This document shows, piece by piece, positions 27,074 through 35,575 of a stretch of DNA of 64,000 bases (positions are counted from its first letter, which is position 1; each line of letters opens with the position of its first letter). The position numbers and the translations under genes were made by a program. Source of the stretch: Cyclobacteriaceae bacterium (GTDB taxonomy: Bacteria > Bacteroidota > Bacteroidia > Cytophagales > Cyclobacteriaceae); assembly GCA_019638255.1 (NCBI GenBank), contig JAHBUD010000001.1, forward strand, positions 2,790,001 through 2,854,000. The letters run 5' to 3'. The notes below the pieces were generated by a model. That model saw only the letters and a program-made list of their open reading frames with translations, was not told where the DNA came from and searched no databases.

Positions 27074-28471
27074 ATGCAAATCAAAATAAAGTCGCTCCTA
27101 TCCATTACACTATTATCCTTTGTCACATTAGTAAAAGCGAATGTAATACTACCATCCATCTTCAGCGATCACATGGTCCTGCAACAAAAGACAACAGTCT
27201 CAATTTGGGGATGGGCCAAGGCGCTTGAAGAAGTAAAAATTACAGTAAGCTGGGATCCTCATAAGGAGTATAAGAAAGTTACTGATATTACATCAGCCTG
27301 GAGTTTTGATATTGAAACCCCGGCAGCCGGAGGTCCTTACCAAATAACCGTACAAGGTTATAATACCATCGTCATCAACGATGTATTGATCGGTGAGGTC
27401 TGGCTGGGTAGCGGACAGTCAAATATGGAATGGACACCGGCTATGACAATAGATCATGGAGAAGAAGAAAAGCTAAAAGCCAATTATCCACAGATTAGAT
27501 TTTTTACTGTATTACCTTGGGCTAACCCTACCCCACAGAAACATTTAACCGGACAATGGGTTGTATGTACACCCGAAAGCATGTACTACTTCAGTGCTTT
27601 GATGTATTTCTTCGGCAGGGATATTCATGAAAAGTTAAACGTGCCTGTTGGGCTAATCAGTTCATCGTGGGGTGGTTCGCCTGCTGAAGTATGGATACCA
27701 GAAGACTCCATTGAAAACAATGACTTACTAAAGCAAAGTGCAACTACATTGACTCCCGTTCGCTGGAGCCCGATTGAGCCAGCCCAACTATACAACACCA
27801 TGATTTATCCATTAATACCCTACAAAGTAAAAGGAGTATTATGGTACCAGGGCGAATCAAACACACGAAACGCTGATAATTACAAACTTACTTTATCAAC
27901 TCTTATTCATAGTTGGCGTAGTGCCTGGGGCTACGACTTTCCTTTTTACATTGTACAGATTGCCCCATGGTCCGGCTATGGAAATGATAATGTTTCAGGC
28001 GCTGTTGTAAGAGACCAACAACGACAGATCCCGGAGGCTGTGTCAAACACCGGACTTGTTGTGGTATCGGACATTGGCAACCTAGAAGATATACATCCAC
28101 GAAACAAAATTGATGTAGGGAAGCGACTGGCCGCATGGGCGCTTCATAATGATTATGGATTTAACATCGCCTTCTCAGGTCCTCTATATCAATCATACGA
28201 AATAAAAAAGGACAAAGTCATTATTTACTTCAAACACAGTGATGGTGGATTAGTAACAAAGGATGGCGAATTGACAGAGTTTGAGATTTACAACGGAAAC
28301 CAGTGGCTTCCAGCACCCGCAAAAATTAAGGGTGCCACCGTAGAGATAACGATAAAATCAGTGGGCACACTAAAAGGAATTCGCTTTGGGTATAAAAACG
28401 ATTCAAATCCGAACTTATTTAACAAGGCACTGCTACCCGCTTCATGCTTTGAAGTGCTTATCGATAGATAA
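27074..28471 (+). CDS. SGNH-type carbohydrate acetylesterase (SASA / sialate O-acetylesterase-like)
   Basis: Exported 465-residue esterase expected to remove O-acetyl groups from polysaccharide. After the signal peptide (MQIKIKSLLSITLLSFVTLVKA) an Ig-like segment (IFSDHMVLQQKTTVSIWGWA) is followed by the SGNH domain: block I GSGQSNMEW with Ser116, block II SSSWGGSPAEVW, block III WYQGESN, and block V DIHPRNK with the Asp-His pair. Family names refer to sialic acid, but in a locus with GH26 and GH5 enzymes acetylated mannan is the likelier substrate. The ATG at 27074 lies 13 bases after the regulator stop; an earlier in-frame start would overlap that gene. Confidence 0.87.
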   Translation: MQIKIKSLLSITLLSFVTLVKANVILPSIFSDHMVLQQKTTVSIWGWAKALEEVKITVSWDPHKEYKKVTDITSAWSFDIETPAAGGPYQITVQGYNTIVINDVLIGEVWLGSGQSNMEWTPAMTIDHGEEEKLKANYPQIRFFTVLPWANPTPQKHLTGQWVVCTPESMYYFSALMYFFGRDIHEKLNVPVGLISSSWGGSPAEVWIPEDSIENNDLLKQSATTLTPVRWSPIEPAQLYNTMIYPLIPYKVKGVLWYQGESNTRNADNYKLTLSTLIHSWRSAWGYDFPFYIVQIAPWSGYGNDNVSGAVVRDQQRQIPEAVSNTGLVVVSDIGNLEDIHPRNKIDVGKRLAAWALHNDYGFNIAFSGPLYQSYEIKKDKVIIYFKHSDGGLVTKDGELTEFEIYNGNQWLPAPAKIKGATVEITIKSVGTLKGIRFGYKNDSNPNLFNKALLPASCFEVLIDR

Positions 28472-28498
28472 TAATTTTCATTCAATACCAAACCCTCC

Positions 28499-29494
28499 AT
28501 GAAAGTCATAACCCTGATCATATTTGGTTATTTGTATAGCCTGAGCCCGTTACCTGCACAGGTAAAACCTTTACCTCAAATAAAAGTAGACGGCAATACC
28601 CTTGTTGACTCCAATGGTAAACCCATTGTGTTCCGCGGGCTTAACACCAGCGATCCGTATAAGCTTAAAAATGACAATCAATGGAACAAACGGTATTTTC
28701 AAGAAATAAAAAACTGGGGTTCCAACATTGTACGCTTTCCTGTGCACCCCGACAATTGGCGCACCTTGGGGCAAGATGCCTATTTGAAATTGCTGGATGA
28801 CGGCATTGAATGGGCAACTGAACTACAGTTGTACGTAATCATAGACTGGCACAGCATCGGAAACCTCAAGACCGAAAAATTTTTCCGGCCGTCCTACGTA
28901 ACCACAAAAAAAGAAACTCAGGAATTTTGGCAAATTATGGCGAAGCACTACGGAAAAAATACAACCGTAGCCTTTTTCGAATTATTCAATGAACCGGTTA
29001 ATAATGGTGAGTTTGGCAGTTGTACCTGGGCAGAATGGAAAGCAATCCTGGAAGAAATAATCGCCATTATCCGTTCCGAAGAAGCTACCAACATTCCATT
29101 GGTTGGAGGTTTTAACTGGGGGTACGACCTCATCGAAGCAGGTAAAAACCCTATTACTACCGAAGGGATAGCGTATACCTCCCACCCTTACCCAATGAAA
29201 CACGAAAAACCCTGGGAAGAAAAGTGGACGCAAGATTGGGGATTTATGGCACGGAAATATCCGGTTATGCTTACGGAAATTGGTTTTTGTGGTGAGGATG
29301 AAAAAGGAGCTCACATACCAGTAATCAGCGATGAATCCTATGGCGATGCCATTACAACTTACTGCAAGAAAAATGGGATATCGTATGTTGCCTGGTGCTT
29401 TGATCCTGACTGGAGCCCGATGTTGATAAGTGATTGGGACTTTAATGTAACACGTCAGGGAAAGTATTTTAAAAATGCACTTAGCGAAAAGTAA
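28499..29494 (+). CDS. GH5-family glycoside hydrolase (cellulase/mannanase-like)
   Basis: A 331-residue exported enzyme (signal peptide MKVITLIIFGYLYSLSPLPAQ). It is a single GH5 (beta/alpha)8 barrel: FRGLNTSDPY at strand 1, NIVRFPVHP, VIIDWHS at strand 3, FELFNEPVNN with acid/base Glu165, YTSHPYP, and LTEIGFC with nucleophile Glu260. It has no CBM and no T9SS tail, so it probably remains periplasmic or is carried by another route. Subfamily, and thus choice between beta-mannan and beta-glucan, cannot be set by eye. It begins 28 bases after the esterase and ends 2 bases before the next GH5. Confidence 0.9.
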   Translation: MKVITLIIFGYLYSLSPLPAQVKPLPQIKVDGNTLVDSNGKPIVFRGLNTSDPYKLKNDNQWNKRYFQEIKNWGSNIVRFPVHPDNWRTLGQDAYLKLLDDGIEWATELQLYVIIDWHSIGNLKTEKFFRPSYVTTKKETQEFWQIMAKHYGKNTTVAFFELFNEPVNNGEFGSCTWAEWKAILEEIIAIIRSEEATNIPLVGGFNWGYDLIEAGKNPITTEGIAYTSHPYPMKHEKPWEEKWTQDWGFMARKYPVMLTEIGFCGEDEKGAHIPVISDESYGDAITTYCKKNGISYVAWCFDPDWSPMLISDWDFNVTRQGKYFKNALSEK

Positions 29495-29496
29495 TC

Positions 29497-31443
29497 ATGA
29501 CATCCTATAGAGTAACACTACTGATTATTCTATTTTCATTTACTAAATTCGCCTATGCGCAAAATTTTAACCGGGGCGTAAATGTTACCGGTTGGTTTCA
29601 GGCTGGCAGTGCACGCGAAATACACTTCACCATGTTTACAAAAAAAGATTTTGAACAAATAAAATCTTTAGGATGTGATGTGGTTCGGCTGCCGATAAAT
29701 CTTCATTATATGACTAATGGCGCGCCTGATTATACACTCGATCCGCTTTTCTTAACTATGCTCGATCAGGTTGTTGATTGGGCTGAGGAACTACAAATCC
29801 ATTTAATCCTTGACAATCATACATTCGACCCTGACGTTGATACCTCTCCAGATGTAATCCACCCTTTAAAGAAAACCTGGGTGCAAATGGCAGAGCACTT
29901 TAAAGACCGCTCTGACCTCATCTATTATGAGATACTGAACGAACCACATGGAATAGATGATGAACTTTGGGCACAAATTCAACAAGAAGTAATTGATACC
30001 ATTCGCGAATACGACACGCAACACTATATCATTGTTGGTGGTGCTGGTTGGAACGGGTATTATAATCTTTCAGAACTGCCCGTCTATGATGATGATAAAC
30101 TCATTTATACTTTTCATTTCTACGATCCGTTCATTTTCACACATCAAGGCGCTACCTGGGGGAGCCCATCTATGGCATCTCTGGCCGGAGTGCCTTTTCC
30201 GTACAATGCAGCCTCCATGCCTCCTACACCCGACAACTTAAAGGGTACCTGGGTGGAGAGTGCTATTAACAATTATGCCATTGATGGCACGATCAATCGG
30301 GTTCGGCAGCTTATCGATATTGCAGTAGCATTTAAAGAGCAGCGAAATGTTCCCGTATTTTGCGGAGAGTTTGGAGTTTACATTCCTAACAGCAACAACG
30401 TGGATCGCATACGGTGGTACGAAGTAGTTGTTAACTATTTGAACCAAAAGGGAATTTCATGGACAGTGTGGGACTATAAAGGCGGCTTTGGTTTGTTCGA
30501 GAAAAACTCAGGCGAAATGTTCGACTATGATTTGAATATTTCCTTGCTGGAAAAAATGAATTTCAACATACCGCCTCAACAGGAATATATAAAGAAACCC
30601 GAAATGAAGAGCCTGGTACTGTACGATGACTATCCGGGATCAAGAGTACACAACGCCAGTTACCGCAGTAGCGGAACACTAGACTTCTACGCAGCTGATG
30701 CGGCCACTGGAAATTACTGCCTATGCTGGAGCAATGTGGGTCAATACGATGCTATTGCACTTGACTTTCGGCCAGATATTGATTTGAGCAAGTTGAAAGA
30801 CCATGACTTTGAATTGACCTTTAAAGTGAAATCCAGTTCACCAACAGCAAAGTTTGACGTTAGGTTCATAGATACCAAAACAGGCCCCTCAGACCGACCA
30901 TGGCGTATGGGCAAAACAATTGATAATACAATAGCTCCGTTTAACGGCCAATGGCAAGAGGTTCGTATCCCATTAAAAACTTTAACAGAGAAAGGAGCAT
31001 GGGATGAAGCCTGGTATAATCCTCAAGGACTGTTTGATTGGACCGACATCGATCGGTTTGAGATCGTGCCTGAGCATCAACCACTTACCGGCATTACATT
31101 TTGTTATGATGATATTAAAATTGAAGGTGAAGATATTATTGAAGAGGTCATTATCAGCGTAGAGAAACTGTCACTTTCAGGCCTGAATGTTTACCCAAAC
31201 CCATTTGTCGAAAGAATCACCATCCAATACAAACCTTCAGCACTGCATAACAATGAAATAGTCGTTGTTAATCAGCTTGGTATCCCGGTAAAGAGAATTA
31301 CTGAAATTACAAAAACGGATGAGCATCTGAATGCAGTGTGGGACAGGAAGAATGAAACCGGGCATCGTGTGCCACCCGGAATTTACTTCATCAGTATAAA
31401 ATCAGGTAGCACAGCCAAGGTTGTTAAAATTTTTGCACAATAA
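29497..31443 (+). CDS. GH5 glycoside hydrolase with CBM-like domain and T9SS sorting domain
   Basis: A 648-residue secreted enzyme. The signal peptide ends at AYAQ; a GH5 barrel follows (FNRGVNVTGWF, VVRLPINLHYM, LILDNHT, YEILNEPHG with Glu149, TFHFYDPF, FCGEFGVY with Glu291, WTVWDYKGGFG). Residues about 370-550 form a beta-sandwich of CBM11/CIA30 appearance (LVLYDDYPG ... FCYDDIKIEG). The C-terminus (LNVYPNPFVERITI ... GIYFISIKSGSTAKVVKIFAQ) is a T9SS type A sorting domain. It presumably acts outside on the polymer while the shorter GH5 works on fragments. It ends 2 bases from the convergent DUF1573 gene. Confidence 0.92.
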   Translation: MTSYRVTLLIILFSFTKFAYAQNFNRGVNVTGWFQAGSAREIHFTMFTKKDFEQIKSLGCDVVRLPINLHYMTNGAPDYTLDPLFLTMLDQVVDWAEELQIHLILDNHTFDPDVDTSPDVIHPLKKTWVQMAEHFKDRSDLIYYEILNEPHGIDDELWAQIQQEVIDTIREYDTQHYIIVGGAGWNGYYNLSELPVYDDDKLIYTFHFYDPFIFTHQGATWGSPSMASLAGVPFPYNAASMPPTPDNLKGTWVESAINNYAIDGTINRVRQLIDIAVAFKEQRNVPVFCGEFGVYIPNSNNVDRIRWYEVVVNYLNQKGISWTVWDYKGGFGLFEKNSGEMFDYDLNISLLEKMNFNIPPQQEYIKKPEMKSLVLYDDYPGSRVHNASYRSSGTLDFYAADAATGNYCLCWSNVGQYDAIALDFRPDIDLSKLKDHDFELTFKVKSSSPTAKFDVRFIDTKTGPSDRPWRMGKTIDNTIAPFNGQWQEVRIPLKTLTEKGAWDEAWYNPQGLFDWTDIDRFEIVPEHQPLTGITFCYDDIKIEGEDIIEEVIISVEKLSLSGLNVYPNPFVERITIQYKPSALHNNEIVVVNQLGIPVKRITEITKTDEHLNAVWDRKNETGHRVPPGIYFISIKSGSTAKVVKIFAQ

Positions 31444-31445
31444 AA

Positions 31446-32525
31446 TTAATCCACCACACCAGTTAATGTAATACGCTGAACAGGAGCCATAGGATCATTT
31501 GAATACACGGTAACCGATTTGGTTTGTGTTCCTTTGCGATCCTGCGGGTTGAAACTAATTTTTATCGCTGCACTTTCTCCCGGCTTTACCTTGGCTTTAT
31601 TCACTTCTGTGTGGATGCATGTGCAATTACCCTGAATAGAACGGATCTCCAATGTAGACTTACCTGTATTGGTAAACGAAACTTCCCGAGTTGCAGCCTG
31701 GTTTTGTTTCATTGATCCATACTCCAGCGTTAAGCTTGAGAATTTTAACTGTGGTGCCTTCGCTAGTTCTTCTGGTGTAAGTTCCGGAAAATAGTCTTCC
31801 AGTGTGGCGTAAACATTAAATCCCTTCACAGGCTGAAGCTCGTCATCGGTATGAATGATTACATGATCGGATTGAAAACCATACAGCGCCTTTAGTTTAG
31901 CGTTATAGCTTAACTTGATCGTGCCCTTCTTACCTGGTTCAATTACAGAAGGCTCTACGGTAACCCGAATATGTTCAGGCGCTTCTGATTTACCTGCATA
32001 GGTAACGGGTTTGGTGCCGGCATTGTAAAATTCGTAGTCACGCACAATAAACTCATCCTTAATGAAAACTTTATTCAGATTGAACGACAGGCTTCTTAAC
32101 CGGAGGTTCCCGTTTACTGCCTGAAACTCCACGGTGGAATACCCATTTTTAGAAGTAACCGTTCCTTTAATTTGCAAAACAATCGGTTGACCGTTAGCAT
32201 CGGTGGTAACCGTTAACGATTTATTGAAATACCCGGGGCGACCCTTAGGGTCATATTGAGCCTTTATTATTCCTGTTTTACCCGGCAAAATGGGCTCCTT
32301 TGACCAGCCCGGTGTTGTGCACCCGCAGGAAGGCTGTACGGCCAGAATCTGAAGAGGCTTGCTGCCCAAGTTGGTGAATGTAAATTCATGTGAAACCGGG
32401 CCATCTTCCTCAACCACATTTCCAAAATCAAAAACCTCCTCCTTAAACTGGATGGGTTTGGCCAACTGCCCAAAACTCGCAGCTGCCAGTACTATCAACA
32501 ATCCTACAGTTGTACTCCGTAACAT
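31446..32525 (-). CDS. DUF1573-domain secreted protein
   Basis: A 359-residue exported protein with a signal peptide (MLRSTTVGLLIVLAAASFGQ) and three Ig-like repeats; the first and third are typical DUF1573 (FDFGNVVEEDGPVSHEFTFTNLGSKPLQI then SCGCT; LEYGSMKQNQAATREVSFTNTG then NCTC). Each pairs a tip containing Cys-x-Cys with a proline- and glycine-rich edge strand (PGKTGIIKAQYDPKGR). DUF1573 is abundant in Bacteroidota, role unknown. The ATG at 32525 is chosen because a perfect -7 box (32546-32553, minus) overlaps the alternative GTG at 32546, which therefore cannot be in the transcript. It is divergent from trpS. Confidence 0.8.
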   Translation of the reverse strand: MLRSTTVGLLIVLAAASFGQLAKPIQFKEEVFDFGNVVEEDGPVSHEFTFTNLGSKPLQILAVQPSCGCTTPGWSKEPILPGKTGIIKAQYDPKGRPGYFNKSLTVTTDANGQPIVLQIKGTVTSKNGYSTVEFQAVNGNLRLRSLSFNLNKVFIKDEFIVRDYEFYNAGTKPVTYAGKSEAPEHIRVTVEPSVIEPGKKGTIKLSYNAKLKALYGFQSDHVIIHTDDELQPVKGFNVYATLEDYFPELTPEELAKAPQLKFSSLTLEYGSMKQNQAATREVSFTNTGKSTLEIRSIQGNCTCIHTEVNKAKVKPGESAAIKISFNPQDRKGTQTKSVTVYSNDPMAPVQRITLTGVVD

Positions 32526-32545
32526 GGCTATCTTATTTGCTTCCA

Positions 32546-32553
32546 CAAAAGTA
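32546..32553 (-). promoter_or_regulatory. -7 box for the DUF1573 gene
   Basis: Minus-strand TACTTTTG is a perfect TAnnTTTG match 20 bases before the ATG at 32525, and it decides the start codon. No clear -33 box. Confidence 0.45.
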
Positions 32554-32593
32554 AAACATTAATCGGTTCAGGTTATTTTATTTTCTTTGCGGC

Positions 32594-33565
32594 ATGACAC
32601 GCGTACTAACCGGTATTCAAAGCAGCGGTAAACCGCACCTGGGCAACTTGCTGGGTGCTATTATCCCCGCCATCAACCTTGCCAAAAAGCCTGAAAACGA
32701 ATCATTCTTCTTTATTGCTGACTTGCATTCACTCACTTCTATTAAAGAGGCTCAGCAACGTATAGAAAACACACGGGCAGTGGCTGCTGCATGGTTGGCT
32801 TTCGGATTCGATGTAGAGAAAAATTACCTCTACCGTCAGTCACGCATCCCTGAGGTTTGTGAACTTACCTGGTATCTTAACTGCTTTACCCCTTTCCCAA
32901 TGCTGGCCAATGCACACTCGTTTAAGGATAAGGCCGACCGGTTATCGGATGTTAATGCTGGGTTATTTACCTATCCGGTGCTGATGACTGCCGATATCAT
33001 TTTATACGATGCCAATGTTGTTCCGGTAGGAAAAGATCAAAAACAACACCTGGAAATGGCGCGGGATATTGCTTCCTCATTTAACAATACGTACGGAGAA
33101 ACCTTTGTGGTGCCTGAAGCCAAAATTGAAGAGCAGGTAATGACCGTGCCTGGAACGGACGGACAAAAAATGAGCAAATCCTACGGCAACATTATTGACA
33201 TATTCTTGCCTGAAAAAGAGCTGCTCAAGCAAATCAAATCCATTGTTTCAGACAGCACACCTTTAGAGGCCCCAAAAAATCCTGAAACAGACAACACCTT
33301 CGCCCTCTACAGTTTGTTGGCCACCCCGGAACAAACCGAGGCCATGCGCAAAAATTACCTGGCTGGAAATTACGGTTATGGTCATGCGAAGAAAGAATTG
33401 CATGAGCTTATCCTGAAAAAATTTGCCGCTGAACGCGAGGCCTTTAATTTCTATTACGGCAATCCTGAAGAACTGGAACAGAAACTACAACAAGGCGAAG
33501 AAAAAGCCCGTCACATTGCACTTGAAGTACTTGAGCGCGTGCGTAAAAAATTAGGTTTTCGTTAA
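32594..33565 (+). CDS. trpS: Tryptophanyl-tRNA synthetase
   Basis: Cytoplasmic class I aminoacyl-tRNA synthetase that charges tRNA-Trp. The 323-residue length is typical. The HIGH-like signature is SSGKPHLGNLLGA (residues about 10-22) and the KMSKS loop is DGQKMSKSYGN near residue 192; the tryptophan pocket segment LMTADIILYDANVVPVGKDQKQH is also present. It has a weakly matching -7 box (TTTCTTTG) just before the ATG. It is followed by a palindromic repeat and then a convergent gene. Confidence 0.97.
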   Translation: MTRVLTGIQSSGKPHLGNLLGAIIPAINLAKKPENESFFFIADLHSLTSIKEAQQRIENTRAVAAAWLAFGFDVEKNYLYRQSRIPEVCELTWYLNCFTPFPMLANAHSFKDKADRLSDVNAGLFTYPVLMTADIILYDANVVPVGKDQKQHLEMARDIASSFNNTYGETFVVPEAKIEEQVMTVPGTDGQKMSKSYGNIIDIFLPEKELLKQIKSIVSDSTPLEAPKNPETDNTFALYSLLATPEQTEAMRKNYLAGNYGYGHAKKELHELILKKFAAEREAFNFYYGNPEELEQKLQQGEEKARHIALEVLERVRKKLGFR

Positions 33566-33576
33566 GAAACTAGAAA

Positions 33577-33699
33577 GCTATCTCAAAATAACTGTTGTCA
33601 TCGCGGGCAATGACCCGCGATCTCTTTAAATGGTTGAATTACGAGATTCCGGCACAAGGCCGGATTGACGTATGTATATGAAAGGATATTTGAGATGGC
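33577..33699. repeat. MITE-like palindromic repeat after trpS
   Basis: About 123 bases bounded by imperfect terminal inverted repeats: GCTATCTCAAAATA (33577-33590) and TATTTGAGATGGC (33687-33699), which pair with one mismatch and one gap. Inside are two perfect hairpins, TCGCGGG/CCCGCGA (33601-33607 with 33614-33620) and TCCGGC/GCCGGA (33648-33653 with 33659-33664). The GTCATCGCGGG...GATCTC and GAGATTCCGG...ATTGACG wording resembles palindromic repeats scattered in many Bacteroidota genomes. It carries no gene. Copy number in the genome is unknown. Confidence 0.55.
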
Positions 33700-33707
33700 A
33701 TCTTAGT

Positions 33708-34064
33708 CTATTCGGCTTTCCAAACAATTTCTTGCTTATCACGTACAGCTAGCGCAATACTGGTTGGATTGCTGTTTAAAACAAGCCGCACCTCCTTGCC
33801 GGGATATTTTTCAAGATCTACCAATACACCCTTGCCGATGTAAGCTGTTGGAGACAGTACATCTGTATTCGGGCAGAATTTATCATGCACTTCCTGAAGC
33901 TTTTCCTCCAGGTAATCTCCGTATTCTTCTACAAAGCTATCTTCGAGATCATGCAGTGCATCCTCCACCTCATCGTAGCGTGGATCGTTGTAATCAATGG
34001 TTTCTAATTCCTGCTTCTTCTTGATAATTTCTGAGAGCACACTATTTAACGCCTTACTGTCCAT
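33708..34064 (-). CDS. Conserved hypothetical protein, acidic
   Basis: A 118-residue protein with no signal peptide. The N-terminal about 65 residues look like an amphipathic, acidic helical hairpin (VLSEIIKKKQELE ... VEDALHDLEDSFVEEYGDYLEEKLQEVHD), while the last 50 residues form a compact beta-rich end (YIGKGVLVDLEKYPGKEVRLVLNSNPTSIALAVRD). It is probably cytoplasmic. I do not recognise a named domain and infer no function. It lies alone, convergent with trpS across the palindromic repeat, whose edge is only 9 bases from its stop. Confidence 0.7.
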   Translation of the reverse strand: MDSKALNSVLSEIIKKKQELETIDYNDPRYDEVEDALHDLEDSFVEEYGDYLEEKLQEVHDKFCPNTDVLSPTAYIGKGVLVDLEKYPGKEVRLVLNSNPTSIALAVRDKQEIVWKAE

Positions 34065-34148
34065 TTGAAGATTGTTTGCGCAAAGATTGCATAATTCATT
34101 GGAAATAGAAAGCCAACTTTTTTGGCATCAAACATTCACAGAATCGCC

Positions 34149-34156
34149 TAAATTTG
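34149..34156 (+). promoter_or_regulatory. -7 box for the LysM/transglycosylase-like operon
   Basis: TAAATTTG is a perfect TAnnTTTG match 25 bases before the TTG start at 34181. It overlaps a more upstream in-frame TTG (34154), which rules that start out if the box is used. A TTTG lies at 34121-34124, five bases farther away than the usual spacing. Confidence 0.45.
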
Positions 34157-34180
34157 TCACTACATTCTAACCACATTTTT

Positions 34181-35575
34181 TTGAAGGCACTATTTTTTAA
34201 GCTTGTTTATCACACACTAATTACATCCAGCCTCATCGTTGTGCTGATGGTCAGCCATAACACGCTCCACGCCCAGTTTAAACGTGACACGGTTTTTATC
34301 CTGGCACAACAGGCAACCGCTGGAAAAACTTTTAGAATGACCAATACCACTGGAAACAACTTCCTGCGTGACAGCTTTTCGATCGCTCAGACTAAACGAT
34401 GGGCTGCACGAAGGAATGTCAACAATACTAATGTTGCATCTGCTTTGGCGCTTGGAAATAATTACTTCCCTAAAATCGAAACACTTTTGGCTAATCACAA
34501 TTTGCCTCCCGAGTGGAAATGGATACCGGTGAGTCTTTCAGGTATGGTCTATAACTTTTATGGACCGGATAGCCGTGCAGGATTGTGGCAACTCCCCCAC
34601 CTGGTTGGGATACGTTATGGACTTATTCTCAAACCTGGCTATGATCAACGGATTGACCCTGAAAAAAATTCAACGGTGGCCATTCAATATCTTAATGATC
34701 TGACACTGAAGTTTGGTGATTTGAATATTGCCCTGATGGCTTTCTTTAATGGTGAAGGCGTAGTGAGCAAAATCGTACCCGAGTTGCAAACCTTAAGGTT
34801 CAGAAGCGAAGCAAGCCGGCAACAATACATTTATCATCAATTACCTTCCGCAACCCGTGACGAAATTTATTTGTGGAATTACCTGACTGGTGTTTTTGCA
34901 AATCATAAAGTTCCTGTAACTGAAACCTATCCGGATAAACTAACCCTGACGAAAAAAGACAGCACCGTTATACAACGCCCTGTCACACTCGAAGAATTGT
35001 CGGTACTGATGAAGGCTCCGAAAGAAGAAATCGGATCATCAAACCCGGCTATTGTTGGCCAACGTATTCCAGCAGGTGTTCCCCTTTATTTATCGACAGC
35101 GAAGAAAGACAGTCTTATAGCAAACCTAGCTACGTATGCAGTAAAGCAAGACTCTATTCAATCCATCGCTGCGAAACCAACCGTTAAAGCAGTTAAGCCC
35201 CCCGAGAGCAGTTTTAATACGATGCATACCGTAAAGCAAGGCGATAATCTTGGGAGGATTGCCATGCAGTATGGCGTTGGTGTGCAACAACTAAAGGAAT
35301 GGAACAACTTGAAAAGTGATCGTATCAATGTGGGGCAACAATTGATTGTTTATACCAAAGCCCCTGTGGGCAAGAAGGCTGACGAAAAAATCAGTACCCC
35401 TGCACAAACCGTGTTGCAACCCGGTACTTACACGGAATACATAGTAAAGCAAGGCGACTCACTGTGGTCCATCGCAAGGCAATTTCCGGGTATTACCGTT
35501 GAAGATATTATGCGCTGGAATAACATCGGAGAGCGAATCGATATAGGCCAGGTATTAAAAATCAAAAAGCCATGA
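34181..35575 (+). CDS. LysM protein with degenerate lytic-transglycosylase domain
   Basis: A 464-residue exported protein. From the TTG at 34181 it has a signal peptide-like start (MKALFFKLVYH then a hydrophobic run ending LHAQ). Residues about 95-215 form an SLT/MltD-type domain (PPEWKWIPVSLSG ... RAGLWQLPHLVGIRYGL ... ALMAFFNGEG). Against the usual VESA...GLWQF motif the alignment is gapless but the catalytic Glu is Leu119. Two LysM domains follow (about 355-400 MHTVKQGDNLGRIAMQYG and 418-462 YIVKQGDSLWSIARQFP), which bind peptidoglycan or chitin-like glycans. It is therefore probably a peptidoglycan-binding, non-cleaving protein. Its stop overlaps the next ATG (ATGA), showing an operon. 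Confidence 0.8.
   Translation: MKALFFKLVYHTLITSSLIVVLMVSHNTLHAQFKRDTVFILAQQATAGKTFRMTNTTGNNFLRDSFSIAQTKRWAARRNVNNTNVASALALGNNYFPKIETLLANHNLPPEWKWIPVSLSGMVYNFYGPDSRAGLWQLPHLVGIRYGLILKPGYDQRIDPEKNSTVAIQYLNDLTLKFGDLNIALMAFFNGEGVVSKIVPELQTLRFRSEASRQQYIYHQLPSATRDEIYLWNYLTGVFANHKVPVTETYPDKLTLTKKDSTVIQRPVTLEELSVLMKAPKEEIGSSNPAIVGQRIPAGVPLYLSTAKKDSLIANLATYAVKQDSIQSIAAKPTVKAVKPPESSFNTMHTVKQGDNLGRIAMQYGVGVQQLKEWNNLKSDRINVGQQLIVYTKAPVGKKADEKISTPAQTVLQPGTYTEYIVKQGDSLWSIARQFPGITVEDIMRWNNIGERIDIGQVLKIKKP

Noticed and set aside
33601-33664. Hairpins after trpS taken as a plain terminator
   Set aside because: There is no T-run after either stem, and terminal inverted repeats surround both hairpins; a mobile-like repeat explains more, although termination is still possible.
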